Below are positions 44,349 to 53,410 of a DNA stretch of 64,000 nt, piece after piece (position 1 is the first letter of the stretch; the number at the start of each line of letters is the position of its first letter). Source of the DNA: CAXXFQ01 sp963674475. Lineage in GTDB: Bacteria; Planctomycetota; Planctomycetia; Pirellulales; Thermoguttaceae. The notes below the pieces were generated by a model. That model was not told where the DNA came from, made no database searches, and saw only the letters and a program-made list of their open reading frames with translations. The stretch lies in contig CAXXFQ010000024.1 in the NCBI GenBank assembly GCA_963674475.2, positions 62,001 through 126,000 on the forward strand, written 5' to 3'. A program made the translations under genes and the position numbers.

Positions 44349-47300
44349 TTACATCGAGGACGCGTCGTCGGCAATACTGTCCCCGCTGCCCATCGGGCAA
44401 CCGCCCCGTTTGCCGTAATCACAACGCAAGCAACGCTTCGCCTGTCGGACGGCAACCGCCTCGACCCACGGCTGTTCGACTTCGTCGAAGTTGTAGCGAC
44501 GTCGCTCGACCGGGATCATCGCCGGATGTTCTCGCGGCGTGTCCGACGGCTCGGCTTCGGGATCGAAATAGGTGTCGACCACCTTTTCGGTCCGCCAAAA
44601 CGCGTGGTTTTCGCCGGTCAGATATTCGTCGATTCCCGCCGCGGCTCGCTCTCCCGCGGCGACCGCTTCGACGACCGACGACGGGCCCGTGACCATGTCG
44701 CCCCCGCCGAAAATCCATTTTTCGTTGGTCTGGCCGGAGACCGGATCGACTTGAATGAACGTGTCGTTCCGCAAGTCCAACGAGACATCGTCCAACAGTT
44801 TGCCCGGTTCGAGTGTCTGGCCGATTGCGACCAGGACGTGGTCGGCTTCAATGATATATTCGTCGCCCATCTCTTCCGGTCGACGACGGCCCGACTGGTC
44901 GAACTGTCCCAGACGCATCGGTTGGACTTTCAGCCCGACGACCCGATTGTTTTCGGTAATGACCTCGACCGGCGCGGTGAGCGTTTCGAGCTGGACCCCT
45001 TCGGCCTTGGCCTCTTCGATCTCTTCTTTATAGGCGGGCATGACGTCGCGGCTGCGTCGGTAGACGACCGTGACCTTTTCGGCCCCGAGTCGCACGGCGG
45101 TTCGTGCCGCGTCGATTGCCGAGTTGCCGCCTCCGATCACGACGACGTTATTCCCGACGGGGACCGAGCCGCGGAGATTATAGGTTCGCAAGAACCCCAG
45201 TGCGTCGGTGATTCCCTCGGCCTCGGCGCCGCGAATTCGAAGGTTGGCCCCTTCCGGCGCGCCGCAGGCCAGGAAGACCGCGTCGCATCCTTCGGCCCGC
45301 AACGATTTGAGCGTGAAATCGGTTCCCAGCTTCGTGTCGGTGAAGATCTCGACTCCCATATGTTCGACCATTCGGATTTCCCGCGCGACAATTTCTCGCG
45401 GCAATCGGTAGGCCGGAATCGCCTGGACCAGCATTCCGCCGGGTCGCGGTTCGGACTCGTAAATCTTCGGGCGGTAACCCAATCTGGCCAGGAAGTAAGC
45501 ACACGAAAGCCCGGCCGGTCCGGCTCCGACGATGGCGATCGACCGGGAGGCGTTGGTCCCGTTCTCGCGGACCTCGGGCAGTTGGATGGTGACCTCTTGA
45601 TCGACCATGAATCGTTTGATGTTCCGGATCGAAACGGCGTCGTCCAAAGAGGTCCGACGGCATTTCCCTTCGCACGTGTGGAAGCAGACCCTGGAGCAGA
45701 TCGCCGCGAACGGGTTGCGTTCCCGGTGCAGTCGAAGCGCTTCGGCGTAACGCCGTTCGCCGACCAGGGAGACGTATCCGGGGATGTCGACGTTGGCCGG
45801 ACAGGCGCTGGAACAGGGCGCGTTGACCAGCGCGGCACAGACGCCGGCCCGACAGTGCTTGTCGCGGATATGTTCGATATACTCGTGGCCGAAGTGGCGG
45901 ATCGTCGAGAGGACCGGGTTGGGAGCCGTTTGGCCGAGGCCGCAAAGGGACGAGTCCTTGACCATCTCGCCCAGCTCCAGGAGCCGTTCGATATCTTCCT
46001 CTTCGCCCTGGCCCGCGCAGATCCGTTCGAGGATTTCCAGCATCCGCTTCGTTCCGACTCGACACGGGACGCACTTGCCGCACGATTCCTCTTGGACAAA
46101 TTCGAGGAAGAATCGGGCGACGTCGACCATGCAGCTGTCCTCGTCCATGACGATCAGGCCGCCGGAACCCATGATCGCTCCCAGGTTCGAGAGCGACTCG
46201 AAATCCAGCGGGACGTTCAAGTGCTGACGCGGAATGCACCCGCCCGACGGACCGCCGATTTGGGCCGCCTTGAATTTTTTCTCGCCCGGGATCCCGCCGC
46301 CGATGTCGTAGATCAGATCGCCCAAGGGCATTCCGATCGGGACCTCGACCAGTCCGACGTTTTTGATGTTGCCGGTCAGGGCGAAAATCTTTGTTCCGGG
46401 CGACTTTTCGGTTCCCATCTCACGGAACCACTCGGGCCCGTGGCGCAGGATACCCGGAATGCTGCCAAGCGTCTCGACATTATTGAGCACGGTCGGCTTG
46501 TCCCAAAGTCCTTGGACGGCCGGGAACGGCGGTCGGGGTCTCGGTTCGCCGCGACGCCCTTCGATCGACCGCATCAGGGCCGTCTCTTCCCCACAGACAA
46601 ACGCGCCGCTTCCTCGGGAAATATGGAGGTCGAAATCGAACCCGGTACCGAGGATATTCTTTCCCAAAAGACCATAGGATCGACAGGCACCAATTGCCTT
46701 TTCCAGCCGGTCGATGGCCAACGGGTATTCGGCCCGACAGTAGATGTAGCCGGTCTGCGCGCCGATCGCCCGGGCGCAGATCATCATCCCCTCGATCACG
46801 GCGTGCGGGTCGGATTCGATCAGGCTCCGGTCCATGAACGCGCCGGGGTCTCCTTCGTCGGCGTTGCAGAGAGAATATTTCACGTCTCCTTCGGCCTCGG
46901 CACAGAATCGCCACTTCAGACCCGTCGGGAATCCGGCACCTCCGCGCCCCCGCAGGCCGGAGTCCAATACCGTTTGGATGATCGATTCGGGGGTCATCTG
47001 GCCGACCGCCTTGGCAAACGCCTGATAACCGTCGCGCCCGATATACTCGTCGATACTTTCGGCCTCAATCAGACCCTTGTTGTGCAGGACGCGAAGCTCT
47101 TGATGGGCGAAAAACGGCAACTGGTTATAGAACGGCACCGGTTCGCCCGTCCGGTCGTCCTGATACATCAGCCGTTCGACCGGTCGTCCGTTGAGGAAAT
47201 GTTGGTAGACGATCTCCTGCACGTCGTACTCGGTCACGCGAAGATAAAGGTACCCGCCCGGATAGACGACCATGATCGGTCCGGCCGCGCAGTACCCGTT

Positions 47301-47600
47301 GCAGCCGGTCTTGATCAGCTTGACCCGATCGGTGAGCCCCTGGTTTTTGATCTCCTCGAGCAACGCGTCGCGCACCTTTTCCGCGCCGGAAGAGATACAA
47401 CTGGTCCCCAGACAAAGGGCCACGTCGAAATGGCCTTCCGGGTACACCTTGCTCGGCTCCGGACCGGCGGTCGGCTGGTCGACATGGTCGCAGCGGAGTT
47501 GGAGGCTTACGCGGGCCTTGTCACGAATTTGGTTCAGATCGTCATGGGAGTTGATGCGAGACATGGCGTCGTTTTTCGCTTCGGGATGGTCGTGGCTCAT
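44349..47600 (-). CDS. hydB: HydB/NuoF-like subunit fused to a GltD-like NAD(P)H:FAD module
   Basis: 1083 residues, nearly twice the usual HydB. First half: thioredoxin-like [2Fe-2S] domain (CLGTSC, then CNGYCAAGP, residues 60-110), NuoF FMN/NADH site (GLRGRGGAGFPTGLKW, near 217-232, and NADEGDPGAF), SLBB region, and the [4Fe-4S] site ESCGKCVPCRVGT near 508. Second half: GltD/NfnB-like part with a double-cubane Cys set (CSSACPANVDIP and CSRVCFHTCEGKCRR, 596-648), FAD site IAIVGAGPAGLS near 690 and second dinucleotide site VVVIGGGNSAID near 820; the C-terminus has RCLRCDYG. The ATG at 47600 has GGAGG six bases upstream and overlaps the hydC stop (ATGA). The last modules would let the complex exchange electrons with a second pyridine nucleotide, possibly NADP. 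Confidence 0.92.
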   Translation of the reverse strand: MSHDHPEAKNDAMSRINSHDDLNQIRDKARVSLQLRCDHVDQPTAGPEPSKVYPEGHFDVALCLGTSCISSGAEKVRDALLEEIKNQGLTDRVKLIKTGCNGYCAAGPIMVVYPGGYLYLRVTEYDVQEIVYQHFLNGRPVERLMYQDDRTGEPVPFYNQLPFFAHQELRVLHNKGLIEAESIDEYIGRDGYQAFAKAVGQMTPESIIQTVLDSGLRGRGGAGFPTGLKWRFCAEAEGDVKYSLCNADEGDPGAFMDRSLIESDPHAVIEGMMICARAIGAQTGYIYCRAEYPLAIDRLEKAIGACRSYGLLGKNILGTGFDFDLHISRGSGAFVCGEETALMRSIEGRRGEPRPRPPFPAVQGLWDKPTVLNNVETLGSIPGILRHGPEWFREMGTEKSPGTKIFALTGNIKNVGLVEVPIGMPLGDLIYDIGGGIPGEKKFKAAQIGGPSGGCIPRQHLNVPLDFESLSNLGAIMGSGGLIVMDEDSCMVDVARFFLEFVQEESCGKCVPCRVGTKRMLEILERICAGQGEEEDIERLLELGEMVKDSSLCGLGQTAPNPVLSTIRHFGHEYIEHIRDKHCRAGVCAALVNAPCSSACPANVDIPGYVSLVGERRYAEALRLHRERNPFAAICSRVCFHTCEGKCRRTSLDDAVSIRNIKRFMVDQEVTIQLPEVRENGTNASRSIAIVGAGPAGLSCAYFLARLGYRPKIYESEPRPGGMLVQAIPAYRLPREIVAREIRMVEHMGVEIFTDTKLGTDFTLKSLRAEGCDAVFLACGAPEGANLRIRGAEAEGITDALGFLRTYNLRGSVPVGNNVVVIGGGNSAIDAARTAVRLGAEKVTVVYRRSRDVMPAYKEEIEEAKAEGVQLETLTAPVEVITENNRVVGLKVQPMRLGQFDQSGRRRPEEMGDEYIIEADHVLVAIGQTLEPGKLLDDVSLDLRNDTFIQVDPVSGQTNEKWIFGGGDMVTGPSSVVEAVAAGERAAAGIDEYLTGENHAFWRTEKVVDTYFDPEAEPSDTPREHPAMIPVERRRYNFDEVEQPWVEAVAVRQAKRCLRCDYGKRGGCPMGSGDSIADDASSM

Positions 47601-48232
47601 TGACATCCTCCTTCCGGAAGAAGACCGGGTTGGCCATCGGCGGGCTCAAAATCAGTACTGGCCGACTGGGGAGCCGTGGACGGGGGCGAATCGGTTCCGG
47701 GCTTGGCTGCCGCTTCGAGCGCTTCCTGTTTTCGGTATTCGGCGATGATTTGTCCCACCTTGGCCGGTCGGACGCGGCGATGGGTGTCGTCGTTGACCAT
47801 GACGGCCGGGGCCAGGCCGCACGCCCCGAAGCAACGGCCGATGTCGAGCGAAAAGAGCCGGTCGCTGGTCGTTTCGCCCACTTCGATGTTCAGGTGGCTT
47901 TTCAGTGCCTCGAGGACCTGTTTGGCGCCTCGAACGTAACAGGCGGTTCCCAGACAGACCCGGACCAGATATTTTCCGCGCGGCACGGTCGAGAAGAACG
48001 AGTAGAAACTGACCACCCCGGCCACCTCGCTGTACGATTTGCCCAACAGGCGACTGATCTTTTTCAACGCCTCCTCGGGCAGATAGCCGAACAGGCCTTG
48101 GGTCAATTGGAGGGCCGGAATCAGGGCGCCCGGCTGACCGACGTAATCTTCCAGGAGCGTGTCCAGCTGGGCCAACAACGCCTCTTCAGTTGTTTCCCCA
48201 CAACTACATTTGGTAGGTTCTTCGACCGCCAT
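47597..48232 (-). CDS. hydC: HydC/NuoE-like [2Fe-2S] subunit
   Basis: About 211 residues. NuoE-type thioredoxin-like fold: helix-rich N-terminus (ALIPALQLTQGLFGYLP), then VRVCLGTACYVRG with the first Cys pair and FSLDIGRCFGACGLAP with the second, binding one [2Fe-2S] cluster. It passes electrons between HydB and HydA. A Pro/Ser/Thr-rich tail of about 40 residues ends in a Cys. First gene of hydC-hydB-hydA. The start at 48232 was chosen because the N-terminal frame extension (to 48289) is basic and not conserved. Confidence 0.92.
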   Translation of the reverse strand: MAVEEPTKCSCGETTEEALLAQLDTLLEDYVGQPGALIPALQLTQGLFGYLPEEALKKISRLLGKSYSEVAGVVSFYSFFSTVPRGKYLVRVCLGTACYVRGAKQVLEALKSHLNIEVGETTSDRLFSLDIGRCFGACGLAPAVMVNDDTHRRVRPAKVGQIIAEYRKQEALEAAAKPGTDSPPSTAPQSASTDFEPADGQPGLLPEGGCQ

Positions 48233-48804
48233 GGGATTTCTCTTTCGATTTACCGTTTTGCCAATCGTCTTATTTGTTCTTTTCTTCAAACCGCACGCGA
48301 CTCATCTTCACCGATCTTTTCGGTCAAACACCCCTTATGCCGGTCCTGAGGGAGGATGCACATACTGCGGAATTATACCCCTCCCTGTAAAGCACGGAGG
48401 ATTTTTGCGGATTTTTCAATTTTTTACCGTTCACTCGAGTCGTTTCATCTTCATCAGCCGGAGAAAAGCTTCGGCCCCCCCTTTTCTGCTTCCCGGCTTT
48501 TAAAATGAATAATAAGTCCTATCGGAATCAAGTCTTGTGTTAATTTGGGGAACTTTGGGAAGGCCGGTTTTTCAAGGGGATTGGCTCTCGAGTGGGGGGA
48601 GATAAGTTTTTTTCTGTTTCTTCCCTTTGTAACGAGAAGAAGAGGACGCGGCATTAACTTTTCCGGGGGGAGTGTTCACCCCTCCCCCAAAGGATGGGAC
48701 ATTCCCTTTTCCTCTTGGTTCCTCTATAATTGGGCACTTCTGAAAATAGTTGTTTTGCATTTTTATTGAAGGGTGCGAGGGCCAAGGAGGCCCATTCGAT
48801 CTTT
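48233..48804. other. Divergent region between the hydrogenase operon and panB
   Basis: About 570 bases. It contains the likely hydC promoter region (none clearly identifiable) and a strong hairpin at 48664-48688 (GGGGGGAGTG-TT-CACCCCTCCCCC) of unknown role. AAGGAGG at 48784-48790 is 14 bases before the panB start. No gene seen. Confidence 0.5.
48664..48688. other. G/C-rich hairpin of unknown function
   Basis: GGGGGGAGTG pairs with CACCCCTCCCCC (one C bulged) around a two-base loop, too tight unless the end pairs open. It lacks a T-tract, so it is not a typical terminator. It lies about 120 bases upstream of panB and could be an attenuator or simply composition. Confidence 0.3.
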
Positions 48805-49605
48805 ATGTCTTCCAGTTTGCAAACGCGGACCATTCCCCAATTGGTGGCGATGAAGTCACAAGGGGAAAAATTGGTCGTTCTGACCGCGTACGATTATCCT
48901 TCCGCTCGACTGGTCGATGCCGCCGGTGTCGACGCCATTCTGGTCGGCGATAGTCTTGGCATGGTCGTCCAAGGGAAACCGAACACCCTGGCCGTTTCGC
49001 TCGACCAGATGATCTATCACGCCGAAATGGTCGCCCGCGCTGCCGAGCATGCGGTCGTTGTGGTCGATATGCCGTTTCCGACCTTTCATTTGGAAAAGTA
49101 CCGGGCGGTCGAGAACGCGGCCCGCTGTTTTCAAGAGGCCGGCGTCCAGGCGGTCAAGCTCGAAGGAGGCGTCGAACGGGTTGACGTGATTCGCGCGATC
49201 GTCGACGCGGGGATGCCGGTGATGGCCCATATCGGGCTCATGCCGCAGAGCGTCCATAAAATGGGCGGTTATCGGGTCCAGCGTGATCGGGACCGGTTAC
49301 TCGAGGATGCCCACGCGGTTGAAGCGGCCGGAGCGTTTTCCCTCGTGTTGGAATGCATTCCGGTCGACGACGCTAAAGAGGTGACCGATGCGATCGGAAT
49401 CCCCACCATCGGGATCGGCGCCGGACCCGAATGTGACGGCCAAGTCCTCGTTTTCCATGACCTGTTAGGGCTGACTCCCGGCCGAGTTCCCCGCCACGTC
49501 AAAGCGTATGCCGATTTGAAGACGACGATTACCGACGCGGTCTGCCAGTTTAGTAACGAAGTAAGAGAAAATATTTTTCCCAACCAGGACCAGTCTTTTC
49601 AATAA
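48805..49605 (+). CDS. panB: 3-methyl-2-oxobutanoate hydroxymethyltransferase
   Basis: 266 residues, the standard length. The (beta/alpha)8 family motif LTAYDYPSARLVDAAGVDAILVGDSLG is present near residues 30-55, followed by HIGLMPQSVHKMGGY-type segments and the metal/substrate region VVVDMPFPTF. It transfers a hydroxymethyl group from methylene-THF to alpha-ketoisovalerate in pantothenate/CoA synthesis. The ATG at 48805 fits the family; an upstream ATG (48730) adds a non-conserved leader. Other pan genes are not in view. Confidence 0.95.
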   Translation: MSSSLQTRTIPQLVAMKSQGEKLVVLTAYDYPSARLVDAAGVDAILVGDSLGMVVQGKPNTLAVSLDQMIYHAEMVARAAEHAVVVVDMPFPTFHLEKYRAVENAARCFQEAGVQAVKLEGGVERVDVIRAIVDAGMPVMAHIGLMPQSVHKMGGYRVQRDRDRLLEDAHAVEAAGAFSLVLECIPVDDAKEVTDAIGIPTIGIGAGPECDGQVLVFHDLLGLTPGRVPRHVKAYADLKTTITDAVCQFSNEVRENIFPNQDQSFQ

Positions 49606-49693
49606 ACGGCCGGTTGGGGACCTAACGGTTTTTTCATCGATGAAGGTTTTTCTTTAACTGAAAAAGCCGATCTTCCTAAAGGAAACGAATACC

Positions 49694-51919
49694 TTGGCGA
49701 AATCAAACGCTTCCAAACCGAAACGAGTCCGCAGAGGAAAACGGATTGTCGAGACCACCGGGCTCGTCGAGTACATTGCCGACCAATGGTGGCGCGATCC
49801 GGATGAGTCACGTGGACGGGATGACTCACGCGGTGGTAGGCGGGGGGGCAAAAATAGAGTTCCCGACGAGACGGATCGCTCGCAGCGACCCGAAGTGGAA
49901 GAAACCTCGCAGGACGAAGTTGAATCGGCCGCCCCGCCGAAAAAGAAGCGGCGCGTTCGCCGTCGTGTGAAAGGGACAAAATCGGTTACGCCTTCTGCCC
50001 CGGCTCCGGAATCCACATCGGTGGAGGTGGAAGCGGTCGGCCGTTCCGAGCGGACGAAAGTTTCCGGATCGGCGGACGAAACGGCTGCCCCCAAAAAGAA
50101 GCGAAGAAGAAGGCGTTCGAAGTCGGCCGCTCGCAAGCAGGAGTCGGCCGAGCCGGTTTCGGTTGAACCGGAGTCGAATGAGGTCGAGTTGGAACCGGAG
50201 GTAGTGACCGAAACCGAGCCCCCGGTTTCGAAGCGGCCTTCTCGTCGCCGAGGTAGGCGAGGGCAAGCGGCCAAATCGCAGCCCGAGCAAAGGGCCGTCA
50301 GTCCGAAAGAGACTCCTCCGGCCAAACCGCGGGAAAAGACTCCCGTGCGGAAAAGAAAAGAAGCGGCTCCCGCTCCCATCGCGGAAGTGAAATCAACCGA
50401 AAAGCCGGCCCCCAAACGCAAAGAGTCGCGGGCGAAAGAGTCGCGGGCGAAAGAGTCGCGTCAGCCGGTTTCCGAGGCGAAAGAGCCGAAATCCCAAAAG
50501 CCGCGTGCGAAAAAAACAACGACCGAATGGGTAGAATTGCCCCCGGCCGTTCAAAAAAAGCCCAAGCCTCAAGCGAAACCGGCCGAGCGGGCTCGAAAGC
50601 CGCGAAAAGCGGTGGCGGAATCGAAGGCCGAGCGGCCCCGAGAAGAACCGGTCTCTCCCAAGAAAAAGCGTCCGGCTTTGGGAACGAAAAAACGGGGCCA
50701 GTTGAAAACGAAGTTTGCCGAGTTGGGGCTTTCCGCGACGATGCTTGAATCGCTCGAGGCGGCCGATTATCTTGAGCCGACGCCGGTTCAAGCGGGGATC
50801 ATCGCGCGAGCGATCGAAGGGGAAGATTTGATGGGCCAAGCGCGGACCGGCACCGGTAAGACGGCCGCGTTCGCCATTCCCATTCTGGAGATCCTGGGCG
50901 AGCTTGAGTCCGGACATGCGCCGGGCGCGTTGATACTGGTTCCCACGCGAGAATTGGCCGTCCAGGTGCGTGATGAGTTTGCCAAGCTGGCCAAAGGAAG
51001 TCGTATTCAAATCGTTGCCGTCTATGGCGGCAAGCCGATTCGGCAACAGATTGACAAACTCAATCGAGGCCCCGATGTGGTGGTCGGCACGCCCGGTCGG
51101 GTGATCGACCTGATCGGTCGCGGCAGTCTCATACTCGGCGAACTGGAACTGGTCGTCTTGGACGAGGCCGATCGGATGTTGGACATCGGTTTTCGGCCCG
51201 ATATCGAGAAGATTCTGCGTCGCTGTCCCAAGGAGCGTCAAACGTTGTTGCTTTCGGCCACGCTGCCCGATTCGGTGTTGCGTTTGGCTCGTCGCTACAT
51301 GCAAGAACCGGACGTGCTGGACTTTTCGTCCAAGGACGTGGCGGTGGAAACGATCGAACAGTTTTATTTCTCGGTCGATCGGGAACGGAAATTCGACCTG
51401 TTGTTGAAACTGCTCGAACGGGAGAACCCGACCCAGGCGATTATTTTCTGTCGAACCAAGCGGGGGACGGAAAAAATCTATCAAAGGCTTTCGCGTAAAA
51501 GTAACCTTTCTTCCGGTTGCATTCACGGCGATTTACAGCAGTCGGCTCGCGACCGGATGATGGCCCAGTTTCGGGCCGCCAAGGTTCGGCTTTTGGTCGC
51601 CACCGACGTGGTCGGCCGGGGAATCGACATCAGCGGGATCTCGCATATCATCAACTTCGATATCCCGGAATTTTGTGACGACTATATCCACCGGGTCGGC
51701 CGAACCGGTCGGATGGGTCGCGAGGGGGTCGCCTACTCGCTTGTCTCGCCGGAAGAAGGGCCCCAACTAACCCGAATCGAAATGCGGATCAATCGGCTCT
51801 TGACTCGTGACGAGATTGCCGATTTTGATGCAACGGCCAAGTCCCGAGAGGAACGGCCGGAATTCGAAGCGAAGCCGGTCTTCGGACGTCCGAAGCGTAA
51901 ACTCCGCCGCGCTCTGTAA
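49694..51919 (+). CDS. DEAD-box RNA helicase with a very long basic N-terminus
   Basis: 741 residues. Residues 1-340 are low complexity, rich in Lys, Arg, Glu, Pro and Ser, with tandem AKESR-type repeats near residues 240-260. The helicase core follows: Q motif region LEPTPVQ, motif I ARTGTGKT near 383, motif II VLDEADRML near 489, motif III LLSATLP, and the C-terminal motif VI HRVGRTGRMGREG near 675. Bacterial CshA/RhlE helicases have this core in about 400 residues, so the N-terminus is the unusual part. Likely an RNA-remodelling protein in ribosome or degradosome work. The only plausible start is TTG at 49694, with AAAGGA about ten bases upstream; no in-frame ATG occurs before the core. 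Confidence 0.9.
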   Translation: MAKSNASKPKRVRRGKRIVETTGLVEYIADQWWRDPDESRGRDDSRGGRRGGKNRVPDETDRSQRPEVEETSQDEVESAAPPKKKRRVRRRVKGTKSVTPSAPAPESTSVEVEAVGRSERTKVSGSADETAAPKKKRRRRRSKSAARKQESAEPVSVEPESNEVELEPEVVTETEPPVSKRPSRRRGRRGQAAKSQPEQRAVSPKETPPAKPREKTPVRKRKEAAPAPIAEVKSTEKPAPKRKESRAKESRAKESRQPVSEAKEPKSQKPRAKKTTTEWVELPPAVQKKPKPQAKPAERARKPRKAVAESKAERPREEPVSPKKKRPALGTKKRGQLKTKFAELGLSATMLESLEAADYLEPTPVQAGIIARAIEGEDLMGQARTGTGKTAAFAIPILEILGELESGHAPGALILVPTRELAVQVRDEFAKLAKGSRIQIVAVYGGKPIRQQIDKLNRGPDVVVGTPGRVIDLIGRGSLILGELELVVLDEADRMLDIGFRPDIEKILRRCPKERQTLLLSATLPDSVLRLARRYMQEPDVLDFSSKDVAVETIEQFYFSVDRERKFDLLLKLLERENPTQAIIFCRTKRGTEKIYQRLSRKSNLSSGCIHGDLQQSARDRMMAQFRAAKVRLLVATDVVGRGIDISGISHIINFDIPEFCDDYIHRVGRTGRMGREGVAYSLVSPEEGPQLTRIEMRINRLLTRDEIADFDATAKSREERPEFEAKPVFGRPKRKLRRAL

Positions 51920-52020
51920 AGGCGGGCGCTTTGTAAAAAAGTGAGCGCTTTGAAAAAAACGGGCGCTTTGTAAAAAAGTGTGCGATTGATAAAGAAGTGA
52001 GCGTTTTGTAAAAAAAGCGT
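51910..52020 (+). repeat. Degenerate tandem repeat at the 3' end of the helicase gene
   Basis: About six imperfect units of roughly 18-20 bases (GCGCTTTGTAAAAAAGTGA type), starting from the last codons and stop codon of the helicase gene (CGCTCTGTAAAGG). The array looks as if it grew from the gene end by duplication. Confidence 0.75.
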
Positions 52021-52289
52021 TCGGCCTCAAGGGGAGGGGGGAATTCCCGCTCCTCATGGCATTTCAAGTAAGATCGACGTTCAGAAGGAGCGATGGCCCA
52101 TAGGCGGCGGTCGCTCCTTCCTTATTTCTTGACGGTTAGGGGAGGCAGTAAAACCTTAGCGGTTATTTCTGTTGCAATGGAGGTTGTGGCCGATTTTCGA
52201 CGATGAAAAGATACTTTGGATTCGGCGAGAGACAGTCCCTTTTGGGGGCGTTTTTTCTTTTTCGATTTGAAAAAAACGGTTGATAGATC
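51920..52289. other. Spacer between helicase and fliG
   Basis: 370 bases: the tandem repeat to 52020, a terminator at 52083-52125, then a T-rich stretch before fliG. No gene seen. Confidence 0.55.
52083..52128 (+). terminator. Terminator after the helicase gene
   Basis: A stem of GAAGGAGCGA(T)GGCC pairing with GG(C)GG-TCGCTCCTTC, followed by CTTATTTCTT. Confidence 0.7.
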
Positions 52290-53288
52290 ATGCGGACCTC
52301 GAATCTTCGAAAAGCGGCCATTCTGTTGACGAGTATCCCGACTGAGGAGGCCAGTCGTCTGCTTTCGAACCTGGATCAGTCCCAAATCGAGATGGTGACG
52401 ATTGAGATCGCCAAATTGGGGACTGTCACCGGCGACGAGCAAGAGTCGACCATCCAGGATTTCGCCAATTCCAGTCCGAACGATCTGGACGCCCGGGCCG
52501 GCGGTCTGGCCGTGGCCAAAAACCTTCTCGAAAGTGCCCTCGGAGACCGAGCCGGCGCGACGATCGAAAATATTCGCAATTCGATTGAATCGCTTCCTTT
52601 TGGTTTTTTGCAGGGAGCCGACAGTCAAAACCTGTTGACCTTTTTAATCGAAGAGCACCCGCAGACGATCGCGCTGATTCTTTCGCATACGCCCCCCGCA
52701 TTGTCGGCCGCCGTGATTGCCGGTTTGCCGCCGGACCGACAAATTTCGGTTATCCGACGTATTGCGACGATGGGCCAGACCAGTCCGGAAATGGTTCACG
52801 AGGTGGAGATCGAGTTGCAACGGCGAATGTCGTCGACGATGGATCAGATCTTCGAGAACGCCGATGGGGTTGGCGCGGTCGCCAAGATTCTCAATGTGAC
52901 CGAACGGGCGACCGAACGGGCCTTGTTGGACGACCTGTCGCAGGACGATCCCGACTTGGTCGAAGAGATCCGACGACTCATGTTCGTCTTCGAGGATGTT
53001 GCCAAACTGTCGAATCGCGATATCCAGTCGATTCTCAAGAACGTCGAAAGCTCCGACTGGGCCATGGCTTTGAAGGGTTGCAGCGAAGAGCTTCGGAGCC
53101 GGATCATCGGCAATATGTCCAAACGGGCGGCCGAACTTTTGACCGAGGAGATGGAGTACCTCGGCGCGGTCCGACTTTCCAGCGTCGAGCAGGTGCAGCA
53201 GAAGATCGTCGATGTGGTTCGTCAACTCGAGGATGCCGGCGAGGTCAGCTTGCACGCCGACGAGGAAGAGGAGCAGTTCATCCAGTAA
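52290..53288 (+). CDS. fliG: Flagellar motor switch protein FliG
   Basis: 332 residues, the usual FliG length. The N-terminal KAAILLTSIPTEEASRLLSNL, the middle ALILSHTPPALSAAVIAGLP (EHPQT region), and a C-terminal torque-helix region (DIQSILKNVESSDWAMALKGCSEE...) are recognisable. FliG couples the stator to the rotor ring in the cytoplasmic face of the flagellum. No other flagellar gene is nearby, whereas fliG normally sits between fliF and fliH. The start ATG at 52290 is immediately after a T/A-rich stretch with no clear ribosome binding site. Confidence 0.94.
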   Translation: MRTSNLRKAAILLTSIPTEEASRLLSNLDQSQIEMVTIEIAKLGTVTGDEQESTIQDFANSSPNDLDARAGGLAVAKNLLESALGDRAGATIENIRNSIESLPFGFLQGADSQNLLTFLIEEHPQTIALILSHTPPALSAAVIAGLPPDRQISVIRRIATMGQTSPEMVHEVEIELQRRMSSTMDQIFENADGVGAVAKILNVTERATERALLDDLSQDDPDLVEEIRRLMFVFEDVAKLSNRDIQSILKNVESSDWAMALKGCSEELRSRIIGNMSKRAAELLTEEMEYLGAVRLSSVEQVQQKIVDVVRQLEDAGEVSLHADEEEEQFIQ

Positions 53289-53410
53289 GGGTGGTTTTTC
53301 TTGTCAGCCGGGCTTGGTTCGGAAAGCGGTCAAGGCGTGGCCAACTTTTTGGTCGGGCGGTTTGGGCTTCCCCCCCTTGTGGAGATCGCGGTTTTTGCTA
53401 GCATGGCCGC

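Noticed and set aside
44526..47603. Long plus-strand ORF (1025 codons) antisense to hydB
   Set aside because: Its codons are the mirror of hydB and it shows no family motifs; G/C-rich codon use leaves few stops on the opposite strand.
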